IMG/VR virus record: IMGVR_UViG_3300042554_000588
Coordinates: 1 to 27,059 of that record
DNA: 27,059 bases
DNA from: a virus
Reading direction: 5' to 3' (one strand)
The notes below the pieces were generated by a model. It was given only the letters and a program-made list of their open reading frames with translations. It searched no databases and was not told where the DNA came from. A program made the position numbers and the translations under genes. Position 1 is the stretch's first letter. Every line of letters begins with the position of its first letter. Positions 19,701 through 27,059 of this stretch are shown here, one piece after another.

Positions 19701-21489
19701 TCTCTATAATATGATTCAGTTCCGTAAGCAGTTGGAAGATACTGGTTATGAGAAGGCATTTAAGGATTCTTTTACTCGCGGTATTGATCCTGCGAATACA
19801 AAGGCCATTGAAAAGGCTACGTTACAGGCTGAATACAGACTGGCAGAGATCGTAGAAGATCGTGCACGTTTACAAACACTGGCGTATGTGGATAACCCAA
19901 TGGTCCAAAGCCAGATGGCTTTCTCAATTCGTAACTTTGCACGCTTCTATCGCGCATCTGAGGACTTTGCACGACGTATTACACGTGTTGTTAAGTACAA
20001 TCCAGAGGCAATCGTCAAGGCAAGCCTTACATACGAGGGAATTACACACTCTGGTTGGATTCAAGAAGACGATAAGGGTGAACCATACTTCGTTTATCCA
20101 GGAATGACACAGGTTTACCGTGTTGTTCAGGGCGTAATGCAAGCATTAGGCGTACCAGCAGAGTTTAAGGTACCGTTCCCAGTGGAATTTGGTGCAAAGG
20201 TTAAGATGTTAACACCATCTTTGAACCCAGACTCACTGATGCCTACATTTGCAGGTCCATTATCAGGCATATCTATCAAGACTATCTCTAATCTAGTGGG
20301 AATCTTTAGCCCAGGATCGGCAGATACACTTACTCGCCTAACACTTGGACCTTATGCTGAAGATCAATCAATGGTTTCAGCATTCTTGCCAGCACACGTT
20401 AACCGTATCTACTCAGCAATGAATCAAGATGAGCGTGATGGACAATACGCATCAGCGATACGTAAGTCTATGACCTATCTTGAGTCTGCAGGCCACGGCC
20501 TAGAGCAGAAATACGAGATGATTGATGGAGTAAAAACTCCTATTGCATTTACACCACAGGAACTTGAAGAGTATCGTGTGCGTTTGAAGAACACAACGCT
20601 AGGTGTTCTAGGTCTACGTGTGTTCTTTGGTTTCTTTGCACCAGCATCACCGCAGGTACAACTACGCTCAGACATTACTGAATGGGCACGTGATAATGGT
20701 AAGGCTAACTTCAAGCAGGCTTGGTACAGTTTATTAAACCAGTACCCAGGAGACTACGACGGTGCGATGAAGCGCTGGGTAGAACTATACCCAGACCAGA
20801 TTCCATTTACTGTCTCTGAGTCAGATCGTACAACTGTTGCATACTTCCGCTACGCAGAAGAATCAAATGCTTTCGTTGAGAACAACGAGGATCTATTCAA
20901 TGAGTACCGTCAAGGTGCAGCATTCCTTATCCCTCACAAGGCTGGATACTCTTGGGATGCTTACAAGACTATGACTGATATGGGTCTTCGTAAGAACAAG
21001 ACTGTTACAGATTACCTACGTGAGGTACAGACAGCAGCAGATCTACAGACTTACTATGATCGCAAGAATACATTTGACAAGTCATTAACTGAGGTAGGAA
21101 CAGACTTTGAACGCAGTCGCCTACGTCAGGAATGGACTGATTGGTCGACAACCTTCAAGGCTGGTCGTCCATTAGTACAGGAAGAGATCAACCAAGGTGG
21201 CAAGCGAGCCATCGAACGTGTTGCTGCTCTTAATGACCTACGCAATATGCTTGATGATGAGAGGTCTTTTAAGGCTGCGCCTAAGACTGCATCTACTCTT
21301 AAGCAAATGCTTGCTCTTTACGACAAGTTCCAGGACACGAAGAAATCTCTAAAGAAAATTTCTGGCAGTTCATATTTAGTAGATGTTGAAGAGACAGATA
21401 CGCTTGCTAAGTTGCAACAATTATCTAAGACGAATGAGAATACATTAAGTGCGTACAACGTACTATTCTCAAAATTGATGGGAGCATAA
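16702..21489 (+). CDS. Giant 1595-residue virion-type protein, candidate internal (ejected) protein
   Basis: ATG at 16702, TAATG-coupled to the previous gene; AGAGG lies upstream. Almost entirely helical with no enzymatic motif that I can identify. Recognisable stretches: AWVFLTLAGPRYALRNATED near residues 635-655 and RNFARFYRASEDFARRITRV near 1074-1093 with YEGITHSGW and GEPYFVYPGMTQVYRVVQGV following, which resemble very large minor structural proteins next to portal genes in other actinophages. The C-terminus (about 1440-1595) is rich in helices with coiled-coil character. Position between portal and scaffold suggests a head-internal protein injected with DNA, but MuF-type or tail roles are not excluded. 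Confidence 0.8.
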   Translation: MADNLKAAAAAAGLSEKELKVLESFGKAQSAHRQLSNLPSNVANKVFTTRYTPEQQADLVAKYGTEDPISKPNRGWLGTAWHYTGGAVASGFGKTLAGLQNVSDLSTRVYRTGAIAAFENKSIGDAWDKANDKGDKAFNDDRINKVKAKYGDAQVRVAMKLAAGEDIFAYAAQASPDELPYIRLAQKTQGTKRGATEEIVSAEQANFNDALAEVNASKYSPGRQFANFIDAITPGDLVKNGLAYRAVSGTIDAAYRVFADPLLIAGRVKRLIDVKNYALDVITGSSKNVDNYFSQPNNVAFWDQYGNLLKGFSKAKETRNTAEQVAYLNQMKVLAPEFGPTVIKSFLNTSDNAIPITDALSAKAFFKNTKQTDEMMSGQIGRRRVLMPTLNAQRKARIGFVTTANKFFDIDRIGPRFVEDTFFGAPATDDGIAKAIVDNQEKIVADLKANANPKDAAYFSTAMVSKRIDNYKQRSLDKLKQKFTPIPYAAMEGLDVLAKDADVQIYRLARLVMPQRDSKLFAQAFDNADEGTRKAMYSGIWGTIADFRGINLGKTGQTVERLATGKQKPSFALEVNGRNPSVPAGSDESIALVATDLSSWVSAPTLVDVDRLAAKNTLVQKLMGFSHSEFVEKTTSAWVFLTLAGPRYALRNATEDLMVNLAIGKNPWGIPVAKHLSTRSRTFLQPTKGLTKWEGRAEDPLGVIMRMVNKSESQKYAQKAAEIRERGGDIEEIRELYAQALGEGKMNRFYKAIGLGKMIERDTAILAKQIKFGNLDNALEDVVEGGKNLNTGLDYTERSIAYQKQSGTRVAALEVAIPKELKKARVKKDFGRIDPFADDSAKTSWLLRIGYYANDEIATSVLANLDNPEVAIASAREWLKNNPEVSKRFRWKDYDTDEQGHAENIYEAVKQIMVKQDGTTINTDLLNQFRSYDPVRGRYFISGKLTLDDLPTNRADVPDYINGPKLIAVSETGNYTASIMELGYKWLGESNARMSREPIVLYNMIQFRKQLEDTGYEKAFKDSFTRGIDPANTKAIEKATLQAEYRLAEIVEDRARLQTLAYVDNPMVQSQMAFSIRNFARFYRASEDFARRITRVVKYNPEAIVKASLTYEGITHSGWIQEDDKGEPYFVYPGMTQVYRVVQGVMQALGVPAEFKVPFPVEFGAKVKMLTPSLNPDSLMPTFAGPLSGISIKTISNLVGIFSPGSADTLTRLTLGPYAEDQSMVSAFLPAHVNRIYSAMNQDERDGQYASAIRKSMTYLESAGHGLEQKYEMIDGVKTPIAFTPQELEEYRVRLKNTTLGVLGLRVFFGFFAPASPQVQLRSDITEWARDNGKANFKQAWYSLLNQYPGDYDGAMKRWVELYPDQIPFTVSESDRTTVAYFRYAEESNAFVENNEDLFNEYRQGAAFLIPHKAGYSWDAYKTMTDMGLRKNKTVTDYLREVQTAADLQTYYDRKNTFDKSLTEVGTDFERSRLRQEWTDWSTTFKAGRPLVQEEINQGGKRAIERVAALNDLRNMLDDERSFKAAPKTASTLKQMLALYDKFQDTKKSLKKISGSSYLVDVEETDTLAKLQQLSKTNENTLSAYNVLFSKLMGA

Positions 21490-21490
21490 T

Positions 21491-22141
21491 ATGGGTCCAA
21501 TGTTTGGTTCGCCAGACGCAGCACGTGCTGCAGCAACGGCACCACGTGCCCCTCAAGGACAGTCAACACCAGAGGTTGGTCTAAAGGAATACATCACAAG
21601 TATTGCTAATAGTGGCCCAGAAGGAATTAAGATTCTTTCAACTCGTCTTGCACAAACTCCTTACTATCGTGGCAAGCCAGTTACAAAGTTAACTCCCAAG
21701 TTAATTAAGGCTCTTTCGGATATGGAAGAAGCCCGTATAATGTTACGCGATTATCGCGGAGATATTTCACGTAGTGAGTTTATTGTAGAATCTATTAGTG
21801 AAGGTACTGGTACTGCTAAAGGTCCAACCTCTACAGTGCAGACACGTGTATCTACGCCATTAGAAGGTCGCACACTTATTAACAAGATCTTTGAAGATCT
21901 ACTAGGTCGCGGTCCTACTAAGGCTGAGTTTGATAAGTACTATTCACAGGTAACCAAGCGTCAGAAGGCTATGCCTACTACCACTACATACTCTGGTGGC
22001 AAGACAAACGTCGTTACTCAAACTGGTGGTCCAGATGTTGAAGAGTTTTTGTTCCAAAGAATTGCAGGAACAGATGAAGCAAAGTCCAGAAAAGTCTTCG
22101 GCTTTTATGATATTTTCAAGCAAGCGTTAGGTGTAGACTAA
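21491..22141 (+). CDS. Hypothetical virion-module protein
   Basis: 216 residues from ATG 21491, one base after the giant gene's stop, with GGGAG upstream. A flexible Ala/Pro start (AARAAATAPRAPQGQSTPEV) leads to a helical region (EGIKILSTRLAQTPYYRGKP; LTPKLIKALSDMEEARIMLR), then LINKIFEDLLGRGPTKAEFD and a helical end. The LLGRGPTKAEFDKYY segment resembles short repeats in phage virion proteins that carry DNA-ejection or tape functions; unproven. Confidence 0.78.
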   Translation: MGPMFGSPDAARAAATAPRAPQGQSTPEVGLKEYITSIANSGPEGIKILSTRLAQTPYYRGKPVTKLTPKLIKALSDMEEARIMLRDYRGDISRSEFIVESISEGTGTAKGPTSTVQTRVSTPLEGRTLINKIFEDLLGRGPTKAEFDKYYSQVTKRQKAMPTTTTYSGGKTNVVTQTGGPDVEEFLFQRIAGTDEAKSRKVFGFYDIFKQALGVD

Positions 22142-22142
22142 T

Positions 22143-24836
22143 ATGGCGAAATCGTTAGAGCAAGAAATCCAAGCAGCCAAAGACGCAATAGCAAAGACTA
22201 AGGCTGCAGAGGCCAAGGCTAAAGCAGAAAAAGAAGCAACTGCAAAGAAAGAAGCAGCAGGACGCGCCAAAGCGGAAGCAGAGGCTAGAACTGCAGCACA
22301 GCGCAAGAAAGATGAAGCGCTACTTAATAGTATGATTGCAACTCGCAAAAAGTTGATTCAGTATATTGCTGATCCTAAAACTTCTGCACGTGATCGTGCT
22401 GCAGCAGAGACAAACCTTAAGGGACGCAAAGGTAGTCCTTCTCTTGATGAGAGTATTTCTAAACTTAGTAAGTCACTCAACATTGCTGTTGAGGGTAGCA
22501 AGATTATTAAGCGCCCAATGAGTGTACCTGCTTCTGCTACCTATGATGAGAAGACTAAGACTTGGACTCGTGGTAGCGAGAACTGGGATTCAACAGGCAA
22601 AAGCATCACACCTACCAAGACTGCCACGCCTACTAAAACTGCTACTTCTAGTGGTACAGATACAGGATTAAAAGCAGATCGTACAGCCGCATCTGCTGCT
22701 GCTAAAGCAAAGGCAGACAAGATCAAAGCAGAAGCAGATGCGAAGGCTGCAGCAGATCTTAAAGCCAAACAAGAAGCAGAGGCCAAGGCTGCAGGTGCTG
22801 AGGTTCCATCTGGCTTTAATGTTGGATCTTTCCGTATGGCAGAAGAAGCATCTATGGGTGCTGCAGGATCGAAAACTGCTACAGATGACAAACAACTAAC
22901 TCCATTTGATGAAATCTTAGCCAAGGCAAAAGCAACCTATGGTGATATTGATAGTGTTTTTGATGAAGACCCAGAATTAAAAACACTTCTTCGTGCCGCT
23001 ATTGGTAACGTAGCAGATCCAAATGACGATATGAAGGATTCTGAGTTCCTTAATCGTCTTAAGAATACAACCTGGTGGGCAACTTCAGCAGGTCCTGTAC
23101 GTCAACGTGCATTTGAAAAGCGCCAGTACGAAAGACTTAAGGCTGAGATAGAGAAGAACCCAACTGCTCCTGACTATCAGAAAAAACTTGATAAGTTAAA
23201 TAACGAAAATGCTTATGCTCGTGGTTTGGCTGAGGCTAAGGGTGAGTTGCAACTTGTTGTCAATCAAGAAGGTCTTAATGTAACCGATCAAGAGTTAACC
23301 AATATCGCTGGAGGTCTATATGACCTTGCTAACGAGAAGAGTACTCTTGGTAGATTAGATGCTCTAACACGTTTTGTTACAGCCAATGGACTATCAGAAG
23401 GTCCTACTGGTAAGAACCTGCGTTTGCTTCGTGCTACAGCACGTGCAAATGGTGTGGATCTTAATGAGTTAGCAGGCAAGAACCTTGACTCCTGGCTACA
23501 AAAGATGTTTAAGGGTAAGGATCCTGCAGACTACGAACAGATTATTCGTGATGCAGCAGGACGAGACCAGTCTAAGTATGTAAAAGATTTACTTGCTGCT
23601 GGTACTGATCTACGTGATATCTATGCTCCATTCCTCAGAGAAATGGCTGGTTCGCTTGGCATTACTGACATTAACAGTATTGATCTTAATGACCCATTAC
23701 TTAAGAGTGCTTTTACTGATAAGGGTGCAATCAATACCACTCAGTTCAGAAACCTATTAAGAACTGATACTCGCTTTAAGGGTACACCTGTTGCTATCGA
23801 AGAAGGCAATGTCGAAGCACAGGCACGTCAGCAACTTGCACGTATTGCACAAGACAACGGCTATAACCTTGATGTAGATTTCAAAGATCAGGTCAATGGC
23901 TGGTTAGCACGTATCAGAAACGGTGAGTCTGTTGACCTAGTAGGTCAGGCTATTCGTGATAAGGCTGGAGAAGGCCGTGGAGAGTACGTAGCGGGACTAC
24001 TTAAGAGTGGCTATAACCTTAACGGAATCTACGGCAACTACATCAAACTTATGTCTCAATACTTTAACATTGATCCAGAGACAATTAGTGAGAATGACCC
24101 GCTACTTCAGAAAGTATTTAATGACAAAGGTGGATTAAAGTTTTCTGACTTTGAAGCCTTGCTACGTAGCGATGCTCGTTACAAGGGAACCCAAGCAGAA
24201 GGTCAGCAAAAGGACTTTAGTCAGGCAGTTGCAGATCGTGCCGTTGCATTAGGTGTGGCACTTGCACAAAAGGATGTTGACGAGATTGTCAACAATGCCT
24301 TGGCTATGGGCATCAGTGCAAGTTCATCTCTAGTAGACGGACTTATCCGCGCCAAGTTAACTTACTCTCCAACTGTAGCGCTAGGCGGAGCAGCAGGCGG
24401 CGCACTTGCTCAACTCAAGAAGACTGCTGCTGCTAATGGTCTTGACTTTGATACTCAGTTTGGAACACAAGCACAAACTTGGCTTTCAAAGATTCTTCAA
24501 GGTGAATCACCTGATACGTTTGAGAACGTCATCCGTGAGGCTGCTTCTGCAGGACTACCAGACAACGTTAAGTCGCTATTAAAACTTGGCGTTAACTTAG
24601 ATACAGTCTATGCACCATACAAAAACATTATGGCATCTGTTCTTGAAGTCAATCCAGAAACTATCGGTCTTAACGATAAGACTCTACGTTCTGCTATTGG
24701 CCAGAAAGAAATGACTCTTTACGATTGGGAGCGTTCACTACGCAAAGACCCACGCTGGCAATACACTAATAATGCCCGTCAAGAGGTATCAGGTATCGGG
24801 CTTAATGTTCTACAACAGTTAGGATTCCAGGGATAA
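22143..24836 (+). CDS. Large 897-residue virion-type protein with triplicated helical domain
   Basis: ATG at 22143. Residues 5-65 and 178-220 are Ala/Lys/Glu coiled coils (KAAEAKAKAEKEATAKKEAA), joined by a Thr-rich linker (TPTKTATPTKTATSSGTDTG). The C-terminal half holds three copies of a domain of about 120 residues at 426-548, 562-683 and 755-875, each reading roughly A..NG..L..........WL..I..G......-..IR..A.......V..LL..G..L..IY......M.....I....I..NDP.L...........F...LR.D.R.KGT. A helical module of about 50 residues precedes the first and the third (near 366 and 690). Likely a structural or ejection protein. Function unknown. Confidence 0.8.
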   Translation: MAKSLEQEIQAAKDAIAKTKAAEAKAKAEKEATAKKEAAGRAKAEAEARTAAQRKKDEALLNSMIATRKKLIQYIADPKTSARDRAAAETNLKGRKGSPSLDESISKLSKSLNIAVEGSKIIKRPMSVPASATYDEKTKTWTRGSENWDSTGKSITPTKTATPTKTATSSGTDTGLKADRTAASAAAKAKADKIKAEADAKAAADLKAKQEAEAKAAGAEVPSGFNVGSFRMAEEASMGAAGSKTATDDKQLTPFDEILAKAKATYGDIDSVFDEDPELKTLLRAAIGNVADPNDDMKDSEFLNRLKNTTWWATSAGPVRQRAFEKRQYERLKAEIEKNPTAPDYQKKLDKLNNENAYARGLAEAKGELQLVVNQEGLNVTDQELTNIAGGLYDLANEKSTLGRLDALTRFVTANGLSEGPTGKNLRLLRATARANGVDLNELAGKNLDSWLQKMFKGKDPADYEQIIRDAAGRDQSKYVKDLLAAGTDLRDIYAPFLREMAGSLGITDINSIDLNDPLLKSAFTDKGAINTTQFRNLLRTDTRFKGTPVAIEEGNVEAQARQQLARIAQDNGYNLDVDFKDQVNGWLARIRNGESVDLVGQAIRDKAGEGRGEYVAGLLKSGYNLNGIYGNYIKLMSQYFNIDPETISENDPLLQKVFNDKGGLKFSDFEALLRSDARYKGTQAEGQQKDFSQAVADRAVALGVALAQKDVDEIVNNALAMGISASSSLVDGLIRAKLTYSPTVALGGAAGGALAQLKKTAAANGLDFDTQFGTQAQTWLSKILQGESPDTFENVIREAASAGLPDNVKSLLKLGVNLDTVYAPYKNIMASVLEVNPETIGLNDKTLRSAIGQKEMTLYDWERSLRKDPRWQYTNNARQEVSGIGLNVLQQLGFQG

Positions 24837-26209
24837 TGGCAATAGAAGAAGAAGATTTCTATATCAATGCTGCAGGTAATGTTCCCGCAAAAGACTTTGC
24901 CTACACAATGTCAGAACGCGGTGCTGGTGCTGCTGGTTCAATAGCAGTTCCTTGGGTAAAAACTGGCACAGGTTCAATGAATCTTCCAGAAGATATTCGT
25001 AAATTACTTTACGGTCCTAATGGAGATCCAAGTAAGGCTGCATACGACCCATTTGCAAATGCAACTGGTTATGCAATTGACCCAAAGACTGGCCAAGTAA
25101 TTATTCGTCAAGGCGAAGGTGGAGCATCTTATGTAAGTGCATTCGCTCCAGGTGTTGGAACTGGTACTGCAACAGAAGTTGATTTCAAACTAATAGGTGG
25201 CAAAAAACTTAGTACCAGTACAACTAATACAGCAGGTGGTGGACTAAATTTACCTCCAGGTGTGACGGTTGTTAGCACCTTTTCGGATCCAACAACTGGC
25301 GATGTAACTGCAACACTTTCAGATGGAACCACTAGAATTCTTGCAAAAAGTGGAGCAGATTCTGCAGCAAAAAAGTCTGCCTATGATTTGCTATACCAGC
25401 AATTTAATGACTTAGGTATCGGTGGTCTAGTACCAGAACTTAAGACCTTTATTGAAGAAGGTATCTCTCCATCTGAGTTTACGCTTCGTTTGCGTGGAAC
25501 AGAGGCATATAAGAAGCGCTTTGCTGGCAATGCTCAACGTATTGCTAAAGGTCTTCGTGCCTTGTCAGAGGCAGAGTACATTGGACTAGAAGACCAGTAC
25601 CAGAATGTTATGCGTCAATATGGAATGCCAGAGACTTACTACTCACGTGGTGAGATGGGCCGTCAAGAAGGATTTGAAAAGTTTATTGCTGGAGATGTAA
25701 GTCCAGCAGAACTAGAAGACCGCATCTCAACAGCACAAAAGCGTGTTATGAATGCCAACCCAGAGGTGGCACAAGCGCTCAAGACGTTCTATCCAGGAAT
25801 CTCTAACGGAGATATCTTGGCTTATACACTTGATCCATCAAAGGGTATTGAAGATATCAAGCGCAAGGTAACAGCAGCAGAAATTGGTGGAGCAGCGGCA
25901 CGCTTTGGTTTAACCACTAACGTTGCAAATGCTGAATATCTACGAAACTATGGTGTGACAAAGGAACAAGCAGACCAAGGTTACGCAACTATTTCAGGTG
26001 GACTGCAACGTGGTTCGCAACTTGCCTCAATGTATGGAGAGAGTCCATATACTCAAGCAACTGCAGAGCAAGAAATCTTTAGTGTACCTGGAGCAGCAGA
26101 AGCACGTAAGCAGCGCCAAAAGATTACTGGACTAGAAAAGGCCACATTTGCTGGTCAATCTGGTTTAAGTCAAGGAGCCTTAGTGCGAGATCGCGCTGGC
26201 GCTTACTAA
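24836..26209 (+). CDS. Large 457-residue virion-type protein
   Basis: ATG at 24836, sharing one base with the previous stop. N-terminal 180 residues are Gly/Thr-rich and beta-like (DFKLIGGKKLSTSTTNTAGG; GDVTATLSDGTTRILAKSGA); the rest is helical (LRALSEAEYIGLEDQYQNVM; QYGMPETYYSRGEMGRQEGF; ISTAQKRVMNANPEVAQAL). The E-x-x-Y-...-M-R-Q-Y-G-(M/L)-P-E-x-Y-Y segment recurs in virion proteins of related phages as far as I recall. It is the last large gene before a 127-base spacer with a structured RNA. Function unknown; a partner of the two larger proteins in the virion is likely. Confidence 0.78.
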   Translation: MAIEEEDFYINAAGNVPAKDFAYTMSERGAGAAGSIAVPWVKTGTGSMNLPEDIRKLLYGPNGDPSKAAYDPFANATGYAIDPKTGQVIIRQGEGGASYVSAFAPGVGTGTATEVDFKLIGGKKLSTSTTNTAGGGLNLPPGVTVVSTFSDPTTGDVTATLSDGTTRILAKSGADSAAKKSAYDLLYQQFNDLGIGGLVPELKTFIEEGISPSEFTLRLRGTEAYKKRFAGNAQRIAKGLRALSEAEYIGLEDQYQNVMRQYGMPETYYSRGEMGRQEGFEKFIAGDVSPAELEDRISTAQKRVMNANPEVAQALKTFYPGISNGDILAYTLDPSKGIEDIKRKVTAAEIGGAAARFGLTTNVANAEYLRNYGVTKEQADQGYATISGGLQRGSQLASMYGESPYTQATAEQEIFSVPGAAEARKQRQKITGLEKATFAGQSGLSQGALVRDRAGAY

Positions 26210-26220
26210 ATAAAAGCCTG

Positions 26221-26306
26221 CCAATGGGATGACTGGTCCATTGGAGTGATAACAAAACCAGTAGCAAGAGCCACACTACCTCCCCCAAGGTTACTGTGAG
26301 GCTTGC
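26221..26306 (+). ncRNA. Candidate structured RNA: H-type pseudoknot plus long hairpin upstream of the scaffold gene
   Basis: Stem 1 CCAATGG (26221-26227) / CCATTGG (26238-26244), 7 bp. Its loop is GATG then ACTGGT (26232-26237), which pairs with ACCAGT (26257-26262), 6 bp, across an A-rich 12-base loop (AGTGATAACAAA). This is the H-type pseudoknot layout with no base between the two stems. A second element follows: GCAAG (26264-26268) / CTTGC (26302-26306), then CC/GG, CAC/GTG and CCT/AGG inside, with loop CCCCCA. Together they fill the spacer from 11 bases after the previous stop to 30 bases before the scaffold ATG at 26337. Probably a cis-acting RNA that controls scaffold/capsid synthesis or RNA processing. 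Confidence 0.6.
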
Positions 26307-26336
26307 GTCAATCTAACAAGAATGGGAGAAGGACCT

Positions 26337-26804
26337 ATGTCCAACTATGACTACGAGGATGATGATTTCGACTTGGACTCATCAAGCAATGACCTTGTAA
26401 AACAACTGCGTAAACAACTAAAAGCAAAAGAAAGAGAACTGAGCGAAAAAGAATCTGCTCTAACAAATCTTTCATTAGCGCAACGTGAACGAGCAATCAA
26501 AGACACCCTCGCAAGTCGCGGGGTAAATAGCAAAATTGCTTCATTTATCCCACAGGATATAGACCCAACTGAAGAGTCTGTATCTAAATGGCTAGAAGAT
26601 AATGCCGATGTATTCGGTATCGAACTTAGCCAAAACCAGGCAAGACCTAATGTTAATCCAGCCGATGCTGCTGCATATAAGCGTATGACTAATACTGTCG
26701 AATCAGGATCATCTCCTGAACACAACGACAACATTATGCAGAAACTTATGAACGCTAACAGCAAAGAAGAATTGGATGAAGTTATCAGAATGTCTGGACT
26801 CTAA
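26337..26804 (+). CDS. Scaffold-like protein
   Basis: 155 residues. I chose ATG 26337, with AAGG five bases and GGAG nine bases upstream, over ATG 26322, which lies within that ribosome site. Acidic N-terminus (SNYDYEDDDFDLD), then a charged coiled coil LVKQLRKQLKAKERELSEKE (about 20-39) and a helical C-terminal part (DEVIRMSGL). Length, acidic head, coiled coil and position just before the capsid gene are typical of capsid scaffolds, which guide prohead assembly and are then removed. The HslV-like peptidase at 803 is far away and its link to scaffold removal would be speculation. Confidence 0.8.
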   Translation: MSNYDYEDDDFDLDSSSNDLVKQLRKQLKAKERELSEKESALTNLSLAQRERAIKDTLASRGVNSKIASFIPQDIDPTEESVSKWLEDNADVFGIELSQNQARPNVNPADAAAYKRMTNTVESGSSPEHNDNIMQKLMNANSKEELDEVIRMSGL

Positions 26805-26836
26805 TCCGATCCTAAAACAGAAAGGCTAGACCACAA

Positions 26837-27059
26837 ATGGCTATCCCAACAGGTACCCCTACCAGTACTGGAAACATCACCGCACTTGTGCAGGCAGCAT
26901 ACGATCAGTATGTAAGAATGGCGCTTCGCTCTATTCCTGTTATGCGTTCACTTGCAGATGTTAAGCCCGTGCAACAGGCTATGCCAGGATCATCAGTTGT
27001 TTTCTCAATCTATTCAGATTTGGCTCAGGCTACATCTACATTGACAGAAACTTCAGATG
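26837..27059 (+). CDS. Major capsid protein, N-terminal 74 codons (partial)
   Basis: ATG at 26837, 32 bases after the scaffold stop; GAAAGG lies about 13 bases upstream. The start MAIPTGTPTSTGNITALVQA, then AYDQYVRMALRSIPVMRSLA, VKPVQQAMPGSSVVFSIYSD and TSTLTETSD matches the N-arm and first strands of HK97-fold capsid proteins of the N4-gp56-like type. The gene runs off the window. Confidence 0.85.
   Translation, partial: MAIPTGTPTSTGNITALVQAAYDQYVRMALRSIPVMRSLADVKPVQQAMPGSSVVFSIYSDLAQATSTLTETSD

Noticed and set aside
22541-22924. 127-codon leftward ORF within the 897-residue gene, and similar antisense ORFs in the virion module
   Set aside because: Ala/Ser-rich composition is the expected shadow of Ala/Lys-rich coding on the other strand; no ribosome sites or operon context.
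26207-26299. Readthrough of the 457-residue protein's stop, with the pseudoknot 11 bases downstream
   Set aside because: The frame stays open for 29 more codons and the pseudoknot position recalls viral readthrough signals, but the extension shows no protein-like character and the 11-base spacing is not the classic 8; kept only as a possibility.

Overview
This window is part of the genome of a tailed double-stranded DNA phage (Caudoviricetes), most likely one that infects an actinobacterium. The phage assignment rests on a large terminase, a portal, a scaffold-like protein and the start of a major capsid protein in the usual order. The actinobacterial host is inferred from a WhiB-type iron-sulfur regulator, a proteasome/HslV-type peptidase, frequent GTG/TTG starts, and several small zinc-knuckle proteins of a style I associate with actinophages. 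The moderate base composition and A/T-tolerant codon use would fit a low-GC aquatic actinobacterium better than Mycobacterium or Streptomyces, but that is inference.

Layout. (1) 1-106: the end of a rightward gene and a strong intrinsic terminator. (2) 107-692: two leftward genes, an HNH endonuclease and a zinc-ribbon protein. (3) 700-802: a second rightward terminator, then a divergent control region with an inverted repeat and an extended -10 promoter that appears to give a leaderless transcript. (4) 803-7451: a tightly packed rightward operon for regulation and DNA metabolism: HslV-like peptidase, small HTH protein, Cas4-like nuclease, WhiB, DnaB-like helicase, resolvase-type nuclease, primase split over two overlapping frames, a DUF1599-like protein, a sigma-like factor and a zinc-ribbon protein. 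It also holds small genes at 1545, 4439 and 5227. (5) 7509-10776: a leftward operon of about 18-19 very small genes, mostly overlapping by 1-11 bases. Its far end is a secreted lytic-transglycosylase-like protein that overlaps other reading frames heavily. It is read from a near-consensus promoter at 10827-10855.

(6) 10777-11612: an 836-base intergenic region. It holds tandem and inverted repeats, four identical DnaA boxes (putative replication origin), a G-rich run and a palindrome-rich leader before the terminase. (7) 11613-27059: the rightward virion module: terminase with an N-terminal HTH-like segment, basic small proteins, portal, then about 10 kb coding for four large virion-type proteins (1595, 216, 897 and 457 residues), a structured RNA element, scaffold and the first 74 codons of the major capsid protein.

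How it may work together: host DnaA could mark the origin, where phage helicase and primase start replication; the two nucleases process recombination intermediates; WhiB, the HTH protein and the sigma-like factor would direct transcription; the large proteins between portal and capsid are candidate internal (ejected) virion proteins. The strongest candidates for something undescribed are the pseudoknot-plus-hairpin RNA at 26221-26306, the multi-frame overlap around 7790-7944, the split primase and the HslV-like peptidase without a partner ATPase in view.
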